A program made the translations under genes and the position numbers. The notes below the pieces were generated by a model. That model saw nothing but the letters and a program-made list of their open reading frames with translations, did no database searches and was not told the DNA's origin. 64,000 bases of DNA from CAYNNQ01 sp051748085 (lineage in GTDB: Bacteria; Desulfobacterota; Desulfovibrionia; Desulfovibrionales; Desulfonatronovibrionaceae): assembly GCA_051748085.1 (NCBI GenBank), contig JBNJHA010000002.1:25312-89311 (forward strand). Reading direction: 5' to 3'. Numbering within the stretch: position 1 is the first letter of the stretch; each line of letters begins with the position of its first letter. Positions 25,453 through 35,279 of this stretch are shown in pieces.

Positions 25453-26520
25453 TCATTCCAAGGACCCGAAAACAGAATCACGGCGCACGGGATCAAAACC
25501 GGCAGAGCGAATATAACCGCGCAGATCTTTTTCAGTCATCCCGGCGGGAGAGTCCGCTCCGGCCGCATGCCCGATACGCTCTTTTATCAATGTACCGTCG
25601 AAATCATCCGCACCCAGATGCAATGCCATTTGGGCGGCCTTGATCCCGGAAAATGCCCAATAGGCCTTAAGGTGTGGAATATTATCCAGATACAGCCGGG
25701 AAATGGCCATCATTAGGGTAAAATCCAGGCCATCCGGCCCCTTGGCCCGAAGGGGATTATTTTCCGGCTGATAGGGCAAGGGAATAAAACAGACAAAACC
25801 CGCGGTTTCATCCTGTAATTCCCGCAGTGCCTGCAAATGATCCAAACGATCATCCCAGGTTTCTATGTGTCCAAAAAGCATGGTACAATTAGTCTTCATG
25901 CCCATGTCATGGGCAATTTTATGAATGGTCAGCCACCGTTCACCGGATATTTTTTCCGGGCAGATTCTGGTTCGCAGATGTGCTGAAAATACTTCCGCTC
26001 CCCCGCCAGGCAGCATATCAAGACCGGCCTGCCTGAAATCGTAAAGGACCGTCTCCACCTTTTTGTCATAAGAATCGGCCAGAAAAGCAATTTCTACCGC
26101 GGTAAACGCTTTTATCCAGGCCCGCGGTCTCAGAGACCGGGCCAATTTGATCATATTTATATAATAATCATAGGGGAGCCTCGGATTTAAGCCGCCCACT
26201 ATATGTAGTTCCGAGATATCCTCGTCTTCTCTGGAAATTATTTCCCGGGCCAGGTCATCAAAATCCATTGCATATCCACCCGGCTGACCCTGCCTTTTGC
26301 TGAATGCACAAAATTTACAGGCATTGCGGCAAACATTGGTATAATTGATATGTTGATTGTATACATAATAAGCCTTGTTGGCGTGCAGCCGTTTGCGTAC
26401 GGCATGCCCGGCCTGACCGAGTTCATGCACCAATTCGCCTTTTGCCAGGTACAATCCCTCTTCTGAGGTCATTCGTTTTTCCCCGGCAGCGATATCTTTA
26501 ATTAATTCAAGCTCATTCAT
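25453..26520 (-). CDS. mqnE: Aminofutalosine synthase MqnE
   Basis: A radical SAM enzyme of the futalosine route to menaquinone, joining 3-[(1-carboxyvinyl)oxy]benzoate to the SAM adenosyl group. It has 355 residues with the cluster motif CRNACKFC (Cys64, 68, 71). Family signatures include LHIVGGLNPRLPYDYY, AFTAVEI, LDMLPGGGAEVFS and TNCTMLFGHIE, which fit MqnE better than MqnC. It overlaps sppA by 8 bases. Other mqn genes are not in the window. Confidence 0.87.
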   Translation of the reverse strand: MNELELIKDIAAGEKRMTSEEGLYLAKGELVHELGQAGHAVRKRLHANKAYYVYNQHINYTNVCRNACKFCAFSKRQGQPGGYAMDFDDLAREIISREDEDISELHIVGGLNPRLPYDYYINMIKLARSLRPRAWIKAFTAVEIAFLADSYDKKVETVLYDFRQAGLDMLPGGGAEVFSAHLRTRICPEKISGERWLTIHKIAHDMGMKTNCTMLFGHIETWDDRLDHLQALRELQDETAGFVCFIPLPYQPENNPLRAKGPDGLDFTLMMAISRLYLDNIPHLKAYWAFSGIKAAQMALHLGADDFDGTLIKERIGHAAGADSPAGMTEKDLRGYIRSAGFDPVRRDSVFGSLE

Positions 26521-27415
26521 AATAAAATAACCAGTGCGGACTCAGGACCTGGTCCGGAGAAAAAAAATGACCAAGAAATTTTTTCAGCAAAGGCTCTTTT
26601 GTCTGCGGTCCTTCAACCAGAGTGCATTTACCTTTGTATCCAGCTTCGCTGCAGACCGATTCAATCGCAGCATCAAATCCGCCGAGAGTATCGACAAGCC
26701 CGGCTTCCCAGGCCTGTTCCCCGGTCATGGCCCGACCATCAGCTAGTTCATTCACGGCTTCAACACTCATTGCCCTGCTGGCGGCGACATCTTCGACAAA
26801 CTGAGCGTGCAGATTATCCACCAGCTCCTGAAAATAGGCCCGCTCATCCGGGGTAAGCGGCTTAAACATCGATCCGGCATTTTTATATTTACCGCTGTCC
26901 ACGGTTTGTTCCTTAATGCCCAATTTGTCCATCAACCCCTGCACATTGGTCATTTTTGCCTTTACCCCGATACTGGCCGTAATAGTACCCGGGTTGGCCA
27001 TGATTTTATCAGCCCCGCAGGCCACATAATAACCTCCGGACGTTGCCATCGAAGACATCGAGGCCACCACATACTTGCTCGCGGCCAGTCGCTCAACTGC
27101 GGCAAAAATCTCCTGAGAAGCTGCAACACCCCCGCCCGGAGAATTTATACGCAGGACAACTCCTTTTATTTCCTCGTCTTCGGACAGCCTGTCAATCCAT
27201 TTGGCAAGCGAACGCGAGGCAACAATTTCCCCGTGCACATACACGACTCCGACCTTATTCTTGGCAAAAAAAGTCCGCGCCTTTCCATTGCCCATGAAAA
27301 AAGTAAAGGCGGCCATGGCCCCGATAATCAGGATCATTGCCGCCGCAATCAACAAAAACCCAAAAGCTAAAGGATGCTTCTGGCTGAATTTCAAATCAGG
27401 ATTCGTCTTCTCCAT
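26513..27415 (-). CDS. sppA: Signal peptide peptidase SppA (S49 family)
   Basis: A 300-residue short-form SppA. One transmembrane helix at about 15-40, then GVVYVHGEIV and LRINSPGGGVAASQEI. The nucleophile Ser is in SMSSMATSGGYYVACGADKI near residue 127, and the catalytic Lys is in VKAKMTNVQGLMDKLG region or close by, as in short SppA proteins. It degrades leftover signal peptides in the inner membrane. Its start lies inside the end of rpsA (20-base overlap) and it overlaps mqnE, so rpsA-sppA-mqnE is probably one transcript. Confidence 0.93.
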   Translation of the reverse strand: MEKTNPDLKFSQKHPLAFGFLLIAAAMILIIGAMAAFTFFMGNGKARTFFAKNKVGVVYVHGEIVASRSLAKWIDRLSEDEEIKGVVLRINSPGGGVAASQEIFAAVERLAASKYVVASMSSMATSGGYYVACGADKIMANPGTITASIGVKAKMTNVQGLMDKLGIKEQTVDSGKYKNAGSMFKPLTPDERAYFQELVDNLHAQFVEDVAASRAMSVEAVNELADGRAMTGEQAWEAGLVDTLGGFDAAIESVCSEAGYKGKCTLVEGPQTKEPLLKKFLGHFFSPDQVLSPHWLFYYE

Positions 27416-29141
27416 CCGCTTCCAACTTTTGGCGAATCAAGTCGCCAAGATTGCTGCCAGCGGTCTGACCGCCCTGCTTATTGCCCCGAAAGTCATCCCC
27501 CTGCTTCTTTTCCATCTCGTCCAGGTAATCCTTTACGGACAGGCCAAGCCGCCTTTCATCAGCGCTTACATGGATTACTTTGGCCTGAATTTCCTGACCT
27601 TCCTCAAAGCATTCCTTGGGATTTTTAACTTTTTTCCGGCTGAGCTCGGATACATGAACCAAACCTTCAATGCCTTCCTCGACTTCCACAAACAAACCAA
27701 AATCGGTTATATTCGTAATCTTGCCGTTAACAATCGTTCCTGTGGGATAGCTTTTCGGCACTTCAATCCATGGATCTTCAGTAAGCTGTTTGACTCCCAG
27801 GGTGAATTTTTCATTTTCCTTGTCCACGGTAAGAACCTTGGCCTGGATCATGTCCCCGACATTATACAATTCATTGGGATGACGAATCTTTTTGGTCCAT
27901 GAAAGATCCGAAACGTGGATCAGGCCGTCTATTCCCTCATCAATGCCGATAAATATGCCAAACTCGGTTATATTCTTGATCTCGGCTTCCAGGATTGTCC
28001 CTTCAGGATATTTTTCAGCCACCACGTCCCAGGGATTGGGGCTGACCTGCTTCATGCCCAGGGATATACGCTTGCGGTCGGCATCTATCCCCAGAATCAC
28101 AACCTCAACCTCGTCACCGGTATTAACCATCTGCTTGGGATGACGCAGTTTTCTGGTCCACGACATTTCCGAAATATGCACCAGCCCCTCGACGCCCGGA
28201 TCCAATTCCACGAAGGCACCGTAGTCGACCAGATTGGTCACTTTTCCACTGACTTTTTCCCCTTCCGGGAAACGCTCCGTAATATTTTCCCAGGGATCGG
28301 GAATAAGCTGCTTCAATCCAAGGGAAACCTTTTCTTCTTCCTTATCAAAACTAAGGACCTTAAGCTCCAGATCGTCTCCCATCTGGACCATTTCCTTGGG
28401 ATGACGGATTCTCTTCCAGGACATATCGGTTATGTGCAGAAGACCGTCCAGACCGCCCAGGTCTATAAACACGCCGTACTCGGTAATGTTTTTGACATTA
28501 CCATGAACGACCTGACTTTCTTCAAGTTCCTGCAAAAGCTCCTGCCTCTTGTGATCCCTGGCCTCCTCAAGGAGGACTCTCCGGGAAACGATCACATTGC
28601 TGCGGCGCCGATTAATCTTCAGAATTTTAAACTCAAAATCCTGGTCAACCAAAGCGTCCATATCCGGCACGGGACGCAGGTCGACATGAGAGCCGGGCAA
28701 AAACGCTTCGATTCCGCCAAGGTCCACATGATAACCGCCCTTGATCCGGCGCGTAATACGCCCGGTGACAATTTCCTCGTTTTCCATGCTGCTTTCAAGG
28801 CTGTCGAGCAGCTGCAAGCGCCTGGCCCTGTCCCGGGAAAGACTGACAATCCCTTCTTCTTCATCTTTGTGGGCGACAAACACATCGACCTTGTCGCCTT
28901 CGGACACGGTGATATTGCCTTCGCTATCCAGAAATTCCTTGATCGGAATCTGGCCTTCTGACTTAAAATTCACATCCACCAGGACGTGATCTTCTCCTAC
29001 CCGGACGACCTCTCCGGAAACAATTCCGCCTTCCTGAACATCTCCGAAATCTGCATTCAGATAATTTTCAAGTTCCTCGGCGAAATTGACATCCATCTCT
29101 AAAGAGTTGTCTTCCACTGGTTGAGTTGTTGCGTTTTCCAT
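27396..29141 (-). CDS. rpsA: 30S ribosomal protein S1
   Basis: 581 residues with six S1 (OB-fold) repeats. Repeats 3-6 are the regular type (e.g. VSGKVTNLVDYGAFVELDPGVEGLVHISEMSW and GKITNITDFGLFVEVEEGIEGLVHVSELS). It binds mRNA at the ribosome. I start at the ATG at 29141, which has GGGGGT upstream; the longer frame from 29222 lacks family resemblance. The C-terminus ends in an acidic tail overlapping sppA. Confidence 0.96.
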   Translation of the reverse strand: MENATTQPVEDNSLEMDVNFAEELENYLNADFGDVQEGGIVSGEVVRVGEDHVLVDVNFKSEGQIPIKEFLDSEGNITVSEGDKVDVFVAHKDEEEGIVSLSRDRARRLQLLDSLESSMENEEIVTGRITRRIKGGYHVDLGGIEAFLPGSHVDLRPVPDMDALVDQDFEFKILKINRRRSNVIVSRRVLLEEARDHKRQELLQELEESQVVHGNVKNITEYGVFIDLGGLDGLLHITDMSWKRIRHPKEMVQMGDDLELKVLSFDKEEEKVSLGLKQLIPDPWENITERFPEGEKVSGKVTNLVDYGAFVELDPGVEGLVHISEMSWTRKLRHPKQMVNTGDEVEVVILGIDADRKRISLGMKQVSPNPWDVVAEKYPEGTILEAEIKNITEFGIFIGIDEGIDGLIHVSDLSWTKKIRHPNELYNVGDMIQAKVLTVDKENEKFTLGVKQLTEDPWIEVPKSYPTGTIVNGKITNITDFGLFVEVEEGIEGLVHVSELSRKKVKNPKECFEEGQEIQAKVIHVSADERRLGLSVKDYLDEMEKKQGDDFRGNKQGGQTAGSNLGDLIRQKLEADGEDES

Positions 29142-29335
29142 ATTACCCCCTAACACGTAATTTATGCGCTGTTGTTTAGCAGATACCTTTACGCTTGACA
29201 ACCACAAATATGCGTATTGCAAGGAAAATTTGAGTCGCGGGGAAAATAACTTACCGCGTTGATCTCATAGTGTATAAAAACAAGGAGATAGAAGGGAAGG
29301 TCGCTCTTGGAGGCCAATCGGAATCCCGGGCAATA

Positions 29336-30634
29336 TCAGGTCATGGCTACCAAATCATAATCCTTGGACTCCTGGACAAGCGCTGTACAGATTCTGCCCG
29401 GTGCCACGTCCGGGCCGCTTATATAGGTTAAGCCGTCAACCTCGGGTGCCTGAAACCAGGCCCGGCCAATATGCAAGCCCGGCCATTCCATGTGTTCGGA
29501 ATCCACAAGCACCTCAATTTCCCGATCTTCGTATTTGCGTAAAATTTCCGTGCTGATACTTCTTTGCAGTTGCATAAGTTCGTCCAAACGTTTCTGTTTT
29601 TCCACCTCCGCAACTTGATCCGGCATGGTTGCCGCCCTGGTTCCGTCCTCCGGATAATAAGGAAAACCGCCCAGATTATTAAAACGATTGCGGGCGACAA
29701 AAGAAATCAGGCGATCGAAATGCTGCGCTTTCTCGCCGGGGAAACCAACGATCATGGTTGTCCGCAAAGCGGCTTGAGGCAATTTGTCCCGAATCATATC
29801 CACCACGATTTGTGGATCCTTTGCAAAAGGCCGGCCCATGCGGCGCAGAATATCCGTATGGGCATGTTGCAGGGGGATATCGAAGTAGGGCAGCATTTTG
29901 GGGCCGGCATCCCGGATAAACTTCAACAGTTCACCGGTCAGCCCCGAAGGATACATATACATTAAGCGCAATCTTTGAAGACCGTCCAGGCGGAGCAGAT
30001 TATCCAGCACCCGAATAAGAGACTTTTTTTCCCGCATATCCTGGCCGTAGGCGGTACTGTTCTGGGCAACCAGAACAAGCTCGCTTGCGCCTTGACGCAA
30101 AAGATTTCGCGCATCCCGTAAAATCGCATCCATTTGCCGCGACTTAAGCCGTCCGCGCAGAGCGGGAATCGTGCAGAAGGAACACTTGTTATTGCAGCCT
30201 TCGCTCAATTTCACAAAAGCGTAACCCGGTCCGGTGGTAAGAAATTGAAACGGCTTTGCGCCCGCAGGCAGGTCAATTTTTTGGGCAACCATTTCCGGGA
30301 AATCTTTCTGTCGGGATATTTCCAGAAAACAATCCGCCTCGGGGAGAAGCGAGCGCAGCTTGTTCTGCCCGTAACGGGCGACAAGACAGCCGGTGACCAC
30401 GATCCACGGCCTGTTTTTTAAAGTCTTAACCTCTTCGGCAATTCCGAGTATCTCCTGTATCGATTCTTCGACCGCCGGGGCAATAAACGCGCAGGTATTG
30501 ATCAGAACCACATCCGCTTTTCGGGGATCTTTCTCCGCCCTCCAGGCATGGTCCAGCGTGCCGAGCATTTTTTCAGTGTCCACACGATTTTTGGGACACC
30601 CCAGCGACACGGTATACATTTTTATTTTTGTCAT
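29336..30634 (-). CDS. rimO: Ribosomal protein S12 methylthiotransferase RimO
   Basis: 432 residues. The N-terminal UPF0004 domain carries three cluster Cys (SLGCPKNRVD, INTCAFI, VTGCLVARY), the radical SAM motif CNNKCSFC is near residue 150, and there is a C-terminal TRAM domain. SLGCPKNRVDTE and IPALRGRLKSR distinguish RimO from MiaB. It methylthiolates Asp of ribosomal protein S12. It lies between sucrose synthase and rpsA on the same strand; the association with rpsA fits a translation role. Confidence 0.95.
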   Translation of the reverse strand: MTKIKMYTVSLGCPKNRVDTEKMLGTLDHAWRAEKDPRKADVVLINTCAFIAPAVEESIQEILGIAEEVKTLKNRPWIVVTGCLVARYGQNKLRSLLPEADCFLEISRQKDFPEMVAQKIDLPAGAKPFQFLTTGPGYAFVKLSEGCNNKCSFCTIPALRGRLKSRQMDAILRDARNLLRQGASELVLVAQNSTAYGQDMREKKSLIRVLDNLLRLDGLQRLRLMYMYPSGLTGELLKFIRDAGPKMLPYFDIPLQHAHTDILRRMGRPFAKDPQIVVDMIRDKLPQAALRTTMIVGFPGEKAQHFDRLISFVARNRFNNLGGFPYYPEDGTRAATMPDQVAEVEKQKRLDELMQLQRSISTEILRKYEDREIEVLVDSEHMEWPGLHIGRAWFQAPEVDGLTYISGPDVAPGRICTALVQESKDYDLVAMT

Positions 30635-30664
30635 TTTCCGCTCTTGATTCCGGATTAAAGATAA

Positions 30665-33058
30665 TCAGCTGATAAGTCTGCGCACCAGCAGGGAATAAAT
30701 TATATCCAGATAACACCTTGTTTCTTCCCGTTCCAGATTGGATACATACTTCCAGAATCCGTATATCCGGGATAAAGACAACAATTTTTTGGCGTATAAA
30801 TCCCAATTGTACTTACGCCTGATCCTTTCCAGGGCCTGTTTGGAAATCTCATCCCAGTACGAGTGATCGCCGGCGCATCTCTGAAAAAATTCGGCCATGC
30901 GCGCCGAACTTTCCTCCCCTTTATTCGGGTTTATATGAAAACCGGAGATATTATCCTCGATTATTTCAAGCGGTCCGCCAAAAATGGTGGCAAACACCGG
31001 GAGACCGGATGACATGGCCTCGACCACTGTCAAGCCAAAGGCTTCAAAAAGGGCCGGCTGGACAAAAATTCCTTTGCTATCAGCCACAAACCGGTACAAT
31101 TCGCCGGACAAATTCTTTTCCAGCCGCAAGCCGACCCACCGCATTTTGTCCTTTAAATCATAGGCGTCCAATAAATGATGCATATCATGTATGCAGCCCT
31201 GTTCCTCCGCATCTCTGGATTTTTCCGGCTGGATATATCCGCCGATGACCAGCAGATTGGCCTTTTCCTGCAGTTCACTGTTTTCAGCGTACCACCGGGC
31301 CAGTCCAACCAGATTCTTGACCTTGTCCATGCGGGCCATTGTCAAAATAAGGGGCTTGTCCTGATCCTGCAATTTTCCCCGGGCATTTTCTCCTTCCTCC
31401 CCGTAAATCAGATCCATAATTTCCGGGCGCAGTTCAGGCAATCTTTTGCTCTGCTCAAAATAGGGAAAATAAACATTCGAATCCGCGCCCGGAGAAACTA
31501 TGTTAAATTTATAATCGAAAATATTGATGCCGTTTGTTACCCGGTAAAGGGAAGGCAGGGAAAAAAACTGATAGGTTTCATATTGACCGACAATATCCTC
31601 TTTGCCGGCTATCTCCTGGTATGTGCTGGTAATTATGAAGTCGGCGGCGTTCATGGCCGTTAAATCCGCCGTGAATTGAGCTGAAAAACGGTACTGGGCC
31701 TCGTTTTCTTTCCAATATTGCGCGGAAAACAAATATTTGGATTTTTCCAGAGCATGGGCGATATTGCATTGGGTAACGCGCATCGCCTTGGACAATAATG
31801 TGGCCACTAGATTCCCGTCCGAATAATTGCCGATGACAAGATCCGGTTTGCCATTCATTTCAGCCACAACTTCATTTCTGCTATCCAGTGCGAATTGTTC
31901 CAGATATGGCCAGACATGGAACCTGGAAATCCAGTGCGGGACAATTTCTCCGCTTTCATTCCTAAAAGGAACGCGGAGTATATGACTGTTTTCCGTACCG
32001 ATTATCGACTCCAACCTCTGATTGCAGGTTGTATCCATAGCTTCCGGGATGAGCCGGGTCAGGACCAGAATCCGCGGTTCGATTTCCAGCCCCTGATCAT
32101 AAATCTGCTGTCGCATCTCATGTTCCAAGGCACGGACCTGATCCAGGATATAAACGACCTGGCCGCCGGTATCCGGCATTCCCAGGACTCCGGATTGTCC
32201 AAAATATCCATGCGGGGAAACGATAAGGAGATTAAAGAGCATCGGCATCCGGCCCAAAAATTTGGCCAGTATTGAGGCGGTAGGGGCCTCCAGTATCTCC
32301 AGAAGCAATCCGAAACTTTCCCGGACATCCTCCAGCTTGCGTCCCCATCCGGCTTCGAATCCAAGATCGCGCATTTCCCGTTCAAAATCCGCCCAATGTT
32401 CTCTAGATTTTTTGCCCGCCAGCCTTTTCTGTCCGTTACGCAGGGCCTTGCGCAGATCATCCACGCATTCAATTTTGCCATTGAGCATCAGTTGCTTGCC
32501 TTGGCATTGATGCAGACGCAAAAAATCAAACAAACTCGAATTACCCGCTTTTTTGTTCTGAAAAAATTTCCCGGAAAGGTGGCGATTCAAAAAATCCAAC
32601 CCCTTCCCGATATGATGACTGTCCCGAAGCTGGGGAAAATCCCGGTTAAACGGAGCGAAATCAATTTCCGGGAGAAATTCGTCTCCTTTTTCCTCGCGGT
32701 TGACCAGCGATTCCTCAAAACGCAGGTAGTCACGTGCCTCTATCTGTTCAAAAAGAACATCCTCGCATTGGAATCGATAGAACTCCCAGTTCCCGATTTC
32801 TGGTCTTGCCGCGAGATATATCCACGGATATTTGGTGGCCAGGACCTGTCCATCCTGAATCGTGGAAAAAATATCCGCTTCCCTGATTGTAGCGCGTTCC
32901 TGTTTAGCTTCAAAGGCTTCCAGAATATCGAGTATGTCGGAGCGCAAAAGAAAAGTTCTTTTGGCGGATAAAATGTGCCGCAATAAAAGATACAATGATT
33001 TACGCGTTTCAGGACTCAATACTTCCGAACCATCGGCGTAATGCGAACCAAGCACCAC
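30665..33058 (-). CDS. Sucrose synthase
   Basis: A 797-residue GT4-family enzyme that reversibly makes or cleaves sucrose with UDP/ADP-glucose. The long N-terminal regulatory region (about 1-270) is followed by the GT-B domain opening with SPHGYFGQSGVLGMPDTGGQV, then NIAHALEKSKYL and FTADLTAMNAADFIITSTYQE, both highly typical of plant and cyanobacterial sucrose synthase. The donor motif EAFGLTVVEAMSSGLP is at about 671-686. The start is a GTG at 33058 with GGAG upstream. It is third in the fructokinase-SPS-SuSy operon. Confidence 0.95.
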   Translation of the reverse strand: MVLGSHYADGSEVLSPETRKSLYLLLRHILSAKRTFLLRSDILDILEAFEAKQERATIREADIFSTIQDGQVLATKYPWIYLAARPEIGNWEFYRFQCEDVLFEQIEARDYLRFEESLVNREEKGDEFLPEIDFAPFNRDFPQLRDSHHIGKGLDFLNRHLSGKFFQNKKAGNSSLFDFLRLHQCQGKQLMLNGKIECVDDLRKALRNGQKRLAGKKSREHWADFEREMRDLGFEAGWGRKLEDVRESFGLLLEILEAPTASILAKFLGRMPMLFNLLIVSPHGYFGQSGVLGMPDTGGQVVYILDQVRALEHEMRQQIYDQGLEIEPRILVLTRLIPEAMDTTCNQRLESIIGTENSHILRVPFRNESGEIVPHWISRFHVWPYLEQFALDSRNEVVAEMNGKPDLVIGNYSDGNLVATLLSKAMRVTQCNIAHALEKSKYLFSAQYWKENEAQYRFSAQFTADLTAMNAADFIITSTYQEIAGKEDIVGQYETYQFFSLPSLYRVTNGINIFDYKFNIVSPGADSNVYFPYFEQSKRLPELRPEIMDLIYGEEGENARGKLQDQDKPLILTMARMDKVKNLVGLARWYAENSELQEKANLLVIGGYIQPEKSRDAEEQGCIHDMHHLLDAYDLKDKMRWVGLRLEKNLSGELYRFVADSKGIFVQPALFEAFGLTVVEAMSSGLPVFATIFGGPLEIIEDNISGFHINPNKGEESSARMAEFFQRCAGDHSYWDEISKQALERIRRKYNWDLYAKKLLSLSRIYGFWKYVSNLEREETRCYLDIIYSLLVRRLIS

Positions 33059-33122
33059 CTGTCAGCTCCTTTTTTTATTTTTTTCATGCCCACATCTGAC
33101 AAAATCCGCTTTCAGCCGTAAA

Positions 33123-35279
33123 TTATTCGATAAAACCAAAACATCGTAAGCCTTCGATTATTCCCTGGGCATATTGGCCCTGAACAAAACGCAGTCTTTC
33201 TCCCTCCTCCAATCTTTTGAGCTCCCGACTGTAATTTCCGACTACAACCGAATAAGTGCTCCCGGTAAGCATTTCCCGGTCATTACCCGAATCGCCGGCA
33301 ACAAGCACGTCATCAAAGCTGAGTCCCCAGCGCACGCAGACATACCTGATGGCATGCCCCTTGGAAGCCCGAACTGGTAGAATATCCAGAAATTGATTAT
33401 GGGACAAAACGAATTTTACATGCACCTCGTTCTGACGCAATTTTTTTCTAAGCCATCGTACCCCGGGAAATTTATCGGGTTTGTAATAATAGCTGAGCTT
33501 GAACTTACGCTGTTCACTTTCCGGCTGCAGTTTAAGACCCGGGACATCTTCCATGACCTGCGCGATCTTCTTTCTGTCCCATAAATGATTGATATGCCGG
33601 GCCCAATCCCGGTCCTGAATAATATTTTGCCCATAATGTATCTCACTGCCGACCGCAGAAATTATGACCTCCGGCACCTGAATTTTATTCTTGTTTAATA
33701 TGCGTACAACGCTGTCCACCGTCCGCCCGGAGGCAACACCGAATCCGATTCTATCCTTATTTTCGATCAAAATGGATTGCAAACGCCGCAAGGCGTTTTC
33801 ATCGCCAAGGAGCGTATTGTCAATATCACTCACAAGGAGTTTTTTGGCTATCGGCAGACGCAATTTTTTCTTGGCCAGTTCATCTTTAAAAGTAAGGATA
33901 TTTTTTCTGCTTTTAGAGGATGTCAAAATCATTTTCTTCAATTTCTGTATATAACTTTGCGCGTGACTTGCCCAGGAATAATAACGACGGGCACCTTTCC
34001 GTCCGTTATCCGACTTTAATTTCCAGACTCGCCTATTTTTTACGCTTTTAGCAATTTTTCGTCCCATACCCTGTACATCCATGGGGTCCGTCAGATAGCC
34101 ATGCCTGCATTTTTTAATAATTTCCCGTGGTCCGCCGTCATTGGTGGCAACAACGGGCAGTCCGGAGGCTGCCGACTCGATCAGCGTCAGGCCGAAAGGT
34201 TCGGACAATGCCGGATTTACAAATGCCCCGCGGGTCTTGGCGGCAACCCTGTATAAATCAGGGATATCGTCAAGTGCGTGATATTTAGGGTACGCGATAG
34301 AACCATATAAATCGTATTTATCAACAAGGGCTAAAACATTCCATAAAACACGTTTGGCCCGGGGCTGAACATCCAGCACGCTTGGCCTGGTCCCAAGAAT
34401 CAATACTAGATTGCATTTTGTCCTCAAATAATCGTTGCTGGCAAAAGCTCGTACCAGCGTGGCCACATTTTTTTTCTCCGCTGGTCTGTTAATTGCCAGT
34501 ACCATCGGGCGGGTAGGGTAGCGTAAAAACTTTTTCAGTTCTTCCATGATCGGCACTTTAAATGCGCGCCTTCCGGGTGGGGTAAAAGTCTTTATGTTCA
34601 CCCCGGGTGGGATTATGACCATTTTTCGGGGAATATAATTGTCATAATCTTTATATTGTTCATTTTTCTCTTGTTTCGTGCTGGTTATTACCAGTGATGC
34701 GTTCGCCAGGGACATTTCTTCGGCTTCAATGCGCGTATCTATATTATACCTCTGCCGGATGGCATCGATTTTCATGCCTTGGCCCAAAAGTCCGTCTTTT
34801 TTGCTCCGTCCCAATGAGTGTCCGGTAAAGACGAATGGAATTCCAAGTAATTGGGCCAGTTTGCTGCCGACGTATCCGGCGTCAGCGTAATGGCCGTGAA
34901 TTATATCCGGTATGCGCCCGATCTGTCGTATATGCTGCAAAGCCTGATCAACAAACACGTCAAGATATGGCCACAGCACCTCCTTGCGTAAATAGCGGTT
35001 GGGGCCGCATTTCAAACGAAATATATTTACGTTTTCCGATATTTTTTCCTGTGCCTGGCTGTATACGCTATCCACTTTTGGATCGCTTATTTTCCTGGTC
35101 AGCAAATCAACGCGGCCGACATTCGGATTTTTTCCTAAGGCCCGAACCAATTCTAATACATATTTAACCTGCCCTCCGGTGTCGGAATCTTTCCCGAGTT
35201 CCGGGTTTGTTGCCCGAATAAGACCATGAACACTGATATGCAAAAGATAAAGGACTTTTTTCTCTTTAGCCTGAACCAT
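33123..35279 (-). CDS. Fused sucrose-phosphate synthase and phosphatase
   Basis: 718 residues. The N-terminal 440 are a GT4 sucrose-phosphate synthase: HISVHGLIRATNPELGKDSDTGGQVKYV, HGHYADAGYVGSKLAQLLG, FTGHSLGRSKK and NPALSEPFGLTLIESAASGLP. From about 478 on is a HAD-superfamily sucrose-phosphate phosphatase with the nucleophile motif DIDNTLL, SGRTVDSV, and the acidic metal motif AGDSGNDREML. One polypeptide can therefore turn UDP-glucose plus fructose-6-phosphate into free sucrose. The ATG at 35279 has GGGAG upstream and overlaps fructokinase by 14 bases; a longer frame to 35372 lies inside that gene. Confidence 0.94.
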   Translation of the reverse strand: MVQAKEKKVLYLLHISVHGLIRATNPELGKDSDTGGQVKYVLELVRALGKNPNVGRVDLLTRKISDPKVDSVYSQAQEKISENVNIFRLKCGPNRYLRKEVLWPYLDVFVDQALQHIRQIGRIPDIIHGHYADAGYVGSKLAQLLGIPFVFTGHSLGRSKKDGLLGQGMKIDAIRQRYNIDTRIEAEEMSLANASLVITSTKQEKNEQYKDYDNYIPRKMVIIPPGVNIKTFTPPGRRAFKVPIMEELKKFLRYPTRPMVLAINRPAEKKNVATLVRAFASNDYLRTKCNLVLILGTRPSVLDVQPRAKRVLWNVLALVDKYDLYGSIAYPKYHALDDIPDLYRVAAKTRGAFVNPALSEPFGLTLIESAASGLPVVATNDGGPREIIKKCRHGYLTDPMDVQGMGRKIAKSVKNRRVWKLKSDNGRKGARRYYSWASHAQSYIQKLKKMILTSSKSRKNILTFKDELAKKKLRLPIAKKLLVSDIDNTLLGDENALRRLQSILIENKDRIGFGVASGRTVDSVVRILNKNKIQVPEVIISAVGSEIHYGQNIIQDRDWARHINHLWDRKKIAQVMEDVPGLKLQPESEQRKFKLSYYYKPDKFPGVRWLRKKLRQNEVHVKFVLSHNQFLDILPVRASKGHAIRYVCVRWGLSFDDVLVAGDSGNDREMLTGSTYSVVVGNYSRELKRLEEGERLRFVQGQYAQGIIEGLRCFGFIE

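Noticed and set aside
27915..28961. A 348-residue plus-strand ORF opposite rpsA
   Set aside because: It is a shadow of the strongly supported ribosomal protein S1 gene, with no family resemblance or ribosome site.
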